64,000 nucleotides of DNA from Saccopteryx bilineata (Eukaryota; Chordata; Mammalia; Chiroptera; Emballonuridae). The position numbers were made by a program, and so were the translations under genes. The notes below the pieces were generated by a model that searched no databases, was not told the DNA's origin, and saw nothing but the letters and a program-made list of their open reading frames with translations. The stretch's first letter is position 1. Each line of letters begins with the position of its first letter. This document shows positions 57,596 through 64,000 of the stretch, one piece after another. The DNA lies in contig NC_089490.1 in NCBI RefSeq assembly GCF_036850765.1, positions 294,234,982 to 294,298,981 on the forward strand, given 5' to 3'.

Positions 57596-58279
57596 CATTA
57601 AAGGACTGATATAATTAGAGGCTGTTGTTAATAACCTAAGAATAAGGAAATTAAAGTTAGTATTAAGAGAATACATGCTTTGTCCAATGACCTCTCTATA
57701 GCTTTCTATTATTTAATGGATAATTTTTTAGCAATTTTATTGAAAGCATTCAGTTCACCTAATCTGTGAATACAGACACTGATAATGGCCTACTGATCAT
57801 AAAATAAAATTATTGACATTCTTAAACTGATGTTAACTCCCTTAGAAGGCTTTTCCCTGTGGGAGGTACAAATAGGGAAAGGGAAGCAAAGCAGCTCACC
57901 ATTTGTTTCTGCTCTTCACCATTGTTCTCTAACTGATTACTCTCAACGGGTAATTTTGTTTTCTTCTCCAAAGTTCACTTCTTTTTTTCCACTTGCTGTT
58001 ATTGCTGTGTGCTTCATGTTTGATTAGTGTAATTTCTAAAAATTATGGCACACTGTCTTACGTGGAAACTAGTCAGTCTGGCCCTCTTCCAAACGTAAAA
58101 TGGGTCCCCATTTTTTTCCCCCTCATTTCTTGATGAGACCAGAAGAATAAGACAATCGTAAAATGGTTGGCTTCTTGTTATAAAACTCTTTCCTTTTATA
58201 AACCACCGTGTTCCAAGAAGTGTTATCCTATCTCTCTTATTACTTTATTAAGCACCAACATTAATATGAAGTAGTGGTA

Positions 58280-58730
58280 AAACACACGTGCTTGTGATAA
58301 AAGAACTGAAGTGTGCAGTGGGAATGTAAGCATTCTAGGTCACTCTGCGCATGCTCCCTGAAAAAGGGAAATGAGCAATGTGCTTCTACTTGGGCAATTT
58401 TCAGACTCCACACTTGTGTGAGGTGACTGTGAAAAAAACAGAAAAGCCATTTCTATCTATGCGTACGTTAAATGCTGTTGTTTACCAGTGAAATAAGTGA
58501 ATGTGGCGTGAAATAGACATTTTTTAAGGTTTTATCCGTTGGATAAAGCTTAGCGCGATTTCGTTTCCATGGAAAAAGCTAATAAAGCAGTGAAATCAAA
58601 GGAACGTGGTTTTGAAATTCCAGGTTTTTCTCATCTGTTATGGTAACCCTGCGGCTGCCTAATTCAGCTCTGGTTGTGGTTTTTAGAAACGACTTATTGC
58701 TGTTGCTCTCTTACCCTTAGAAAAGTATTA
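58280..58730. other. Repeat-poor stretch with CpGs, possible conserved non-coding DNA
   Basis: No nameable repeat. Contains retained CpGs (tatgcgtacgtta, agcgcgatttcgtttcc) in an otherwise CpG-depleted region, and a cgtttccatggaaaaagc block (about 58,560) resembling the RFX X-box half-sites. No open frame. Enhancer use is a guess. Confidence 0.3.
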
Positions 58731-59584
58731 TATATTGATTGAGAAGTAAAATAAAATAAAAGAACATTCTTTTAGTCCTATTATGAGCTAACCCCTCTCC
58801 AATGTTAGGCCATTCAATGATGAAGATGTGGAAACTTTCAAATGTTAATATCACCTGTCTCCAAACTTCAGAAACAACATAATTGGTCTTCAAGACTTGC
58901 CTTCTAAGCTACAAATCAGTGATCTTTCACTATATAAAGTGATGCATTAGTTTCCTTGCAGTGCCATAACCAAGCATGCATTGAAAACGAGGTGGCTTAA
59001 ACAAAAGAGGTTTTTCTGTTGCAGTCCTGGGGTCTAGAAAACCATGATTAAAGTTTCAGCAGAACTGTTTCCTTCTATAGACAGGGAGACTCTATTTCAT
59101 GCCTGTTTCCTAGCTTCTGGTAGTTTGTTGGGAATCTGTCACCTTTCTTGGCTTCTGCTGCATAACTTGGGTCTCTACCTTTATCTTCACAAGGTGTTCT
59201 CCCTGTAGGTGTATCTTTCTGGCCAAAATTTTCCTTTTGAAAGATTCTAGTTATATTGAATTAGGGCTGTTAATTAAAAATTGCACCAGACAAGTTGCAC
59301 AGGCAAAGGTTTTATTCAAGATTATTGCAAGAGTGGTCAACTACTGTAGTATACTAGGAGGGGGATTGAATGCAACTCTGCTGAAACAATGGAAAGATAA
59401 TTTTTAGACTTTCAGATGAGCTGGTGAACAAGTACTGGAGGATGTTGTGTATGTGTATGTGTGTGTGTGGGGGGAGTTGGCTACTATGATCAGTCCATCT
59501 GTGTTTGCTAACTGGTGGTCATTTCAGTCAGGCCCCAACCTTCTCAAGGAGACTAGGAGATACAGGTCCTTAACTCTCTTTCTT

Positions 59585-59724
59585 TCTTTTTTGGAGAGAG
59601 GCAGGGAAAGAGAGAGAAACAGGAACATCAAGTTGTTCCTGCATGTGCCTTAACCAGGGAATTGAACCAGCAACCTCTGTGCTCCAGGGCCACGCTTCAA
59701 CCAACCAACCTATCTGACCAGAGC
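59585..59724 (-). mobile_element. Old tRNA-derived SINE
   Basis: Purine-rich part, tgcatgtgccttaaccaggg, aattgaaccagcaacctctg and a tctgaccagagc end in reverse-strand order. Confidence 0.7.
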
Positions 59725-59727
59725 TTA

Positions 59728-59898
59728 ATATTTATTAATTTTTAGAAAAACAGGGGAGTAGGAAAGGAAGCATTTGTTGTTCCACTTAGTTGTTCATTCA
59801 TTGGCTGCTTCCTGTGTGTGCCCTGACTGGGGATCGAACCTGCTACCTTGTTGTTCCAGGATGAAGCTCTTAACCTACCGAGCTAACCAGCCAGTACC
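59728..59898 (-). mobile_element. Old tRNA-derived SINE
   Basis: atttattaatttttagaaaa, tggctgcttcctgtgtgtgc, ccctgactggggatcgaacc and taccgagctaaccagccagt in reverse-strand order, directly abutting the previous SINE. Confidence 0.75.
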
Positions 59899-60290
59899 AT
59901 CTATATCTTTCTTGATTACATTTGAAAGGATGGCTCTCAGGTCTTAGAGAAAGACATTCCTGTGTTGTAAAACTGGCAAAAGGCTGGGAGATGTACATAT
60001 CAAAGGGGCAGAAAAATAATTCACAGTTGCAAGTTTCTAAAGTAAATGCTCTATAAAAAGGGAGATCAAGGAGCCCAGAGTTATTAGGAAGATGCCTGTT
60101 TAAAGTTTAGTCAAGCTAAGGAGAACTGTTAAGGCCTCATAGTCAGAACCCACCCTAATGACATCATTTTAACTTCATTCCCTACATAAAGACCTTATTT
60201 TCAGAAATGCTCACATTTTCAGATACTAGAATACTGAGGTTAGAATGTCAATATACTTTTGGAGTTGTGGATACAATGAACTCAAGTACA

Positions 60291-60777
60291 TGTATAAATA
60301 CTAACGACTAAACAAGAAGCTAAATATTCCATGAAATTTTTGATTTTTGAAATAATGTGGTTACAGTTTATTAGCTTCAAATTCAGTTTTGTAACAGAGA
60401 AGTAAATTTAATTGTCAAATTTAGAAGGAATTTCTGATTTCCTCTGATGTATTCAAGTAAAAGTTTTATGAAAGGAGTAATAACTGGACAATAATGGCAA
60501 GTGAGTAAAATGTTTCTCCATTAATATTGAGATGACAAAAATAAACTGTAAAAGACAATTTATGAAAAACATAAAATGTTGGGTTTATTATTATATTAAT
60601 ATGAGTACATCCTTATAAAATAAATTTAGCCAAATAATTTTTTAAGATGAAAAATGTAAGCAGAAATTAGGGGATATTTCAAAATGAATATGAAGCGATA
60701 AATTATCCTCTAATTTTTGTGAGTAGTATATAATTAGTATTTTACATACTTGTATAATTATGATTATCAAGATCATG
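60291..60777. other. Anonymous AT-rich sequence
   Basis: No gene or repeat recognised. Confidence 0.45.
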
Positions 60778-60787
60778 TAAATTATTT

Positions 60788-61176
60788 ATTTTATGTATTT
60801 TTAGTTTTTAGTTTTTATTCAGTGAGAGGAGGGGAGACAGAGTCAGACTGCCACATGCACCTGACTGGGATCCACCCGGCAAGCCCACTAGGGGGAAATG
60901 CTCTGCCCATGGGACATTGCCCTGTTGCTCAGCAACCGAGCTTTTCTTAGCGCCTGAGGAGGAGGCCAGGGAGCCATCCTCAGTGCCTGAGGCCAACTCG
61001 CTCCCATTGAGCCATGGCTACAGGAGCAGGGACAGAGAGAGAGAAAGAGAGAGAAGCAAGAGGGAGAGGGATGAAGAAGCAGATGGGTGCTTTTTCTGTG
61101 TGCTCTGACCAGAATCAAATTGGGACATCCACACACTAGGCCAATGCTCTACATCTGAGCCAACCAGCTAGGGCCC
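60788..61176 (-). mobile_element. Type I tRNA-derived SINE (older copy)
   Basis: Reverse-strand layout: tgcacctgactgggatccac, the agccatcctcagtgcctgag block, then tctgagccaaccagctaggg at the right end. The 10-bp duplication taaattattt lies at 60,778-60,787 and 61,177-61,186. Confidence 0.9.
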
Positions 61177-61186
61177 TAAATTATTT

Positions 61187-61890
61187 CTTAGGTATCAGAT
61201 TTCCAAGCTCTTCCCTTTGAAAAACTATGTGTATAACAACTGTGAATTATGTTAATCATATACCATATGATTACCAGGAAATTTTGGACAACATAATATT
61301 GAAAGCTATTAAAAAAAAAAAAAAAACAAGAACAAATGCAAAAGAAACTTATAATTTTTATATGGTAAGAAAATGAAGCAATATTGAGAGGATTGTAATT
61401 CTGCAAAAATAACTTGAATTTGTTTATAACAAATATTAAGGCTAGCTGGGAAGTTTGAGAAACAGCTATGTCATGAAAGAAGAAAATATGAGATTTCTTA
61501 ATGAATGATGGACTTTGGAACTGAGTTAGTAGTATAATTTCTGACTATTTCCTTCCATCCAATGTATGTTCTGAGCACTTAGAGCATATTGACCTCTAAA
61601 ACCCAATATTGTCATCTTTTCCCATCAGTGGTCTTCTGCAGTGCTTGGTAGGTAATTTAGGAACTGGCAGCTTTTCCAGATGTAGAAACACAAGGTATGA
61701 GCAATCACTATCATATGTTTGTGCATATAATTCTAGTTTAATTGATATCATAATTACTGTAGGACTAATATATTTCTGGACTTATTTTGGAATGTGTATG
61801 TAGAGTGCAAACCTATCTGAAGTTGAGTTCATTCCATGGGCCCATAGACTTGAGCTGAGTTCATGGTCTCTAATTTGGAAACAATATGAG
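61187..61890. other. Anonymous AT-rich sequence
   Basis: A16-type A-run near 61,310-61,326. No gene or named repeat seen. Confidence 0.45.
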
Positions 61891-61891
61891 T

Positions 61892-62470
61892 GTTGGGGAG
61901 AACAAAGAAATTTATTCTCTACTCTTCTAGTTTCTTCTGGCTGGCTGGTTTAAGAGTTAAATTAACACATGACAAATTAACAGGAAAAAAAACAAATTTA
62001 ATTTCATACTTACAGAGGCTGCATAAGAACATAAGGCCTGCAGACAGGCAATCAAGGCAGATGTCATTCTGGGTTAAGGAGAAGTGGGGAGGGGTCTAGG
62101 ACTTTGAAGTGGAGCAAACAATTTACAGAAAGATAAAGAAGCAAATGTTTGGTAAATAAACATTTGTTGTGCTATGCAGAAACAGGGAACAGAGGGATGT
62201 GAACTAATAGATATTGCTAAGCTCCCCCAGTAACAACACTGAGCTCATATTTTTTGCAATTATATCTGGTGATAATTCTTTTCCTGGACCAAGCCCTCAA
62301 TTTAAAGTCTTTTAGGCATTTAAGGGGGAAGTAAAAGCTCTTCAAGAGTCTTCTGGACCTCAGTTGTCATCAGCTTAAAATAATCTTTATGTCAAAGTGG
62401 CACAATCTGAGGAGACTCGTTCTGAACCTCTAAATGAGATACTCTCTTAAAATTGATAATTCCAGTATTC
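61892..62470 (-). mobile_element. Probable ERVL-type LTR remnant
   Basis: The text tggggagaacaaagaaattt, acaaattaacaggaaaaa, aggggtctaggactttgaag and tcttcaagagtcttctggac has the feel of an old ERVL LTR read in reverse, with ttaattt/aaataaa poly(A)-like positions. I cannot name the family. Confidence 0.35.
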
Positions 62471-62999
62471 CTTGGAGGCTAGTTTTGCTGTAGTGGTAAA
62501 AAGATGTTGATAGACATATGGAGATGAGTTGAAAACTAGAAATAAATTATTTTGTACCCCTCTGTAACCTCAGGAAGTTAATCATATTTTATTTTCCTGG
62601 ATGTTCACAGCAGAAAATAATAGCATTGAAGACACAAATTAAGTTATATGCATGGCATTTTAAAAAATAATAAATGTATTTACCATTAAAATGAACATTT
62701 TGTAGTGAAATTCATGAACTATTAAAATATTGAAATGAATATTAAAGAAAAATTATCTTAGTGAAGGAGCTTATAAAGTCATGTAGCATAAACACACTAG
62801 AAACAAATACACTATTTTTCATGATCTCCACACACTTAAATTCAAAATTTTGCTTAACATACTGAACTCTTAAACATGTATTCTATTAATATTTATAATA
62901 CCTTTGTCACCCCTTCTCATGTTTATGCTAAAAGTTGTTAGAAATTTTATCAAATGTATGGCTTTAGATAACTGATTCTCCATTAATAAAAATAGCAAA

Positions 63000-63165
63000 T
63001 TTTTCTGAATGCTTATTATGTAAAAGGCATGATTCTGACACCTTTCCCAGTAACTTAACTCTTACTGTTTTATATGGATTCTTATTAATGATAAAACTGA
63101 CACATGGAGACTTTGAATGTCTTTTTTAAGGTCAAACTTCTAGTTAATATCAAATACCAGGCTCA
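63000..63165 (+). mobile_element. MIR SINE
   Basis: ctgaatgcttattatgtaaa, aggcatgattctgacac, gataaaactgacacatggag and aaggtcaaacttctagttaa follow the MIR order. Confidence 0.55.
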
Positions 63166-63643
63166 CCTCCAGGTAATCTAACCATTTGTTATGGCAAGAA
63201 TTCTTCCACATTGCTCACAATGATGTTTCCGAGTATAACACACTCACATACAGACATCATACAGATTTTGGAAACACAACCTACCTAATTTCAGGCAAAT
63301 AGAGCACCACAGGTCATCTTAATCTTGATGATTCTTAATATTAAGTCACCTCATTATGGGCTATGACAAAACAACACATCTTAGAATGTAGTTACAAGCT
63401 CCTACATGCAGCTCTGTAGTTGTCCCTCAAAAAAGAATAGTGTATATGATGGTGTAATAGAAGTAAATGAAGGAGAGAGTATTATAGAGTTAATCCAACA
63501 TCATCTGGAAGTGGTATTTAAAATACTATATATTGTTTGCCACACAGGATACATTCTTATTGTCCCTGAAAGGGCATTCCCACTCTATATGGAATTCATC
63601 AGTGAGGCTGACTGTTACACTCTGGCTTTTTTTTTTCTTCTAG

Positions 63644-63691
63644 ATTTAACCAAAGCAGATCATCAGACAGCTTTTGGAGGGAATGACACTG
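63644..63691 (+). other. Weak internal exon candidate, 48 bp
   Basis: A strong-looking acceptor (ttttttttttcttctag, ending 63,643) is followed by 48 bp, a multiple of three, and a donor ggtaaat (GT at 63,692). Only one frame is open (LTKADHQTAFGGNDT). I do not recognise the peptide. No second exon is visible, so this could easily be chance. Confidence 0.15.
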
Positions 63692-63719
63692 GTAAATCTG
63701 GATATTTATCTCCTTGACT

Positions 63720-64000
63720 CAGTTCCTATGGGGGCACAGTTACAAGCCAATTACTGCCCAGATCCAAAGGACAGATTATGTTAGCCAGTTGTTCTGATGC
63801 AGTTTATCAGTGTGTGCCAGTCCTGGCTCCCTTATGTGTTTCCTGAGAGCTAGTGGTGTAAACAGAGCCCTGCTTTTATTAGCTCCAAGCACCGCATTAG
63901 CCTTTGTACTTTCTATACCCTGGCTATATCTCTTCAAGTCTCCTTCTATGAAACTCCCTCAATTTGCAAAATTTGTATGTGTCATCTATTTCCTGCAGGG
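63720..64000. other. Anonymous sequence at the window end
   Basis: Slightly higher GC than its surroundings; no gene, repeat or RNA recognised. Confidence 0.4.

Larger units (their letters stand above)
59270..60140 (-). mobile_element. Possible LTR-type insert within the MLT1
   Basis: Separates two halves of an MLT1-like LTR. Its edges look like tgttaattaaaaattgcacc at the left and aaggcctca at the right, which would be TG...CA. The 5-bp flanks do not match convincingly. Two SINEs lie within it. Confidence 0.35.
58950..60290 (-). mobile_element. MaLR LTR (MLT1-like), split by a further insertion
   Basis: Right-to-left MLT1 order: the 3' part is at 58,950-59,265 (gcattagtttccttgcagtg, gaggtggcttaaacaaaaga) and the 5' part is at about 60,150-60,290 (cctacataaagaccttattt, tgaggttagaatgtcaatat). 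Between them 59,270-60,140 looks like another LTR-type insert carrying two SINEs. Confidence 0.55.

Noticed and set aside
1..64000. CRISPR arrays, operons, prophage or bacterial features
   Set aside because: None fit: the window is mammalian, with SINE, L1, L2, MIR and MaLR sequences. Repeated units are dispersed elements with target duplications, not spaced direct repeats.

Overview
The window is mammalian, almost certainly bat, nuclear DNA with no host protein-coding gene that I can recognise. It is AT-rich, gene-poor and built largely from transposable elements. Two tRNA-derived SINE families recur. Type I carries the box A-like tggctcagcggtagagcg and the box B-like ggttcgattcc, followed by a GC-rich body and an A-rich tail. 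Type II starts near cctgaccaggcggtggcgcag and uses ggttcgagacc as box B. From memory both match SINEs of horseshoe and leaf-nosed bats (Rhinolophidae/Hipposideridae, 'Rhin'-type). That taxonomic call is recognition, not a search result.

Layout. 1-4,270: old L1 and MaLR (MLT1-like) remnants, one solo LTR, a 337-bp hAT MITE with a perfect 8-bp target duplication. 4,929-16,031: a dense field of solo LTRs of one retroviral LTR family (5-bp target duplications, TG...CA ends, TATA box and AATAAA). Two members sit inside other members, and one of those pairs sits inside a type II SINE, a three-level nest. An old L1 (about 13.9-17.7 kb) is cut by a SINE and an LTR. 17.9-26.2 kb: mostly anonymous AT-rich sequence. 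26,202-29,507: a large hAT DNA transposon with a decayed BED/hAT transposase, a young SINE in its coding part, and, near its 3' end, the C-terminal coding end of a non-L1 LINE reverse transcriptase that looks arthropod-like. 29.6-41.8 kb: L2/MIR, MaLR, SINEs, a Tc1/mariner-like element with 100-bp inverted repeats and a transposase N-terminal remnant, a hAT MITE, and an old L1. 41,870-49,730: a nearly complete, relatively young L1 on the minus strand with an 11-bp target duplication, only three disabling lesions seen, and about 241-bp tandem monomers in its CpG-rich 5'UTR. 50-64 kb: SINEs, L2, MIR, MLT1, a small mariner MITE, a hAT MITE, one repeat-poor CpG-bearing stretch that may be conserved regulatory DNA, and one weak exon candidate.

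The elements do not form a pathway. What the window records is an order of insertions: L2/MIR and old L1 first, then MaLR and the type II SINE, then the LTR family (older copies hit by younger ones), then type I SINEs and the young L1. The observation most worth following is the LINE reverse-transcriptase fragment carried between the ends of the hAT transposon, a possible passenger from a donor genome. All family names rest on reading by eye; none was checked against a repeat library.
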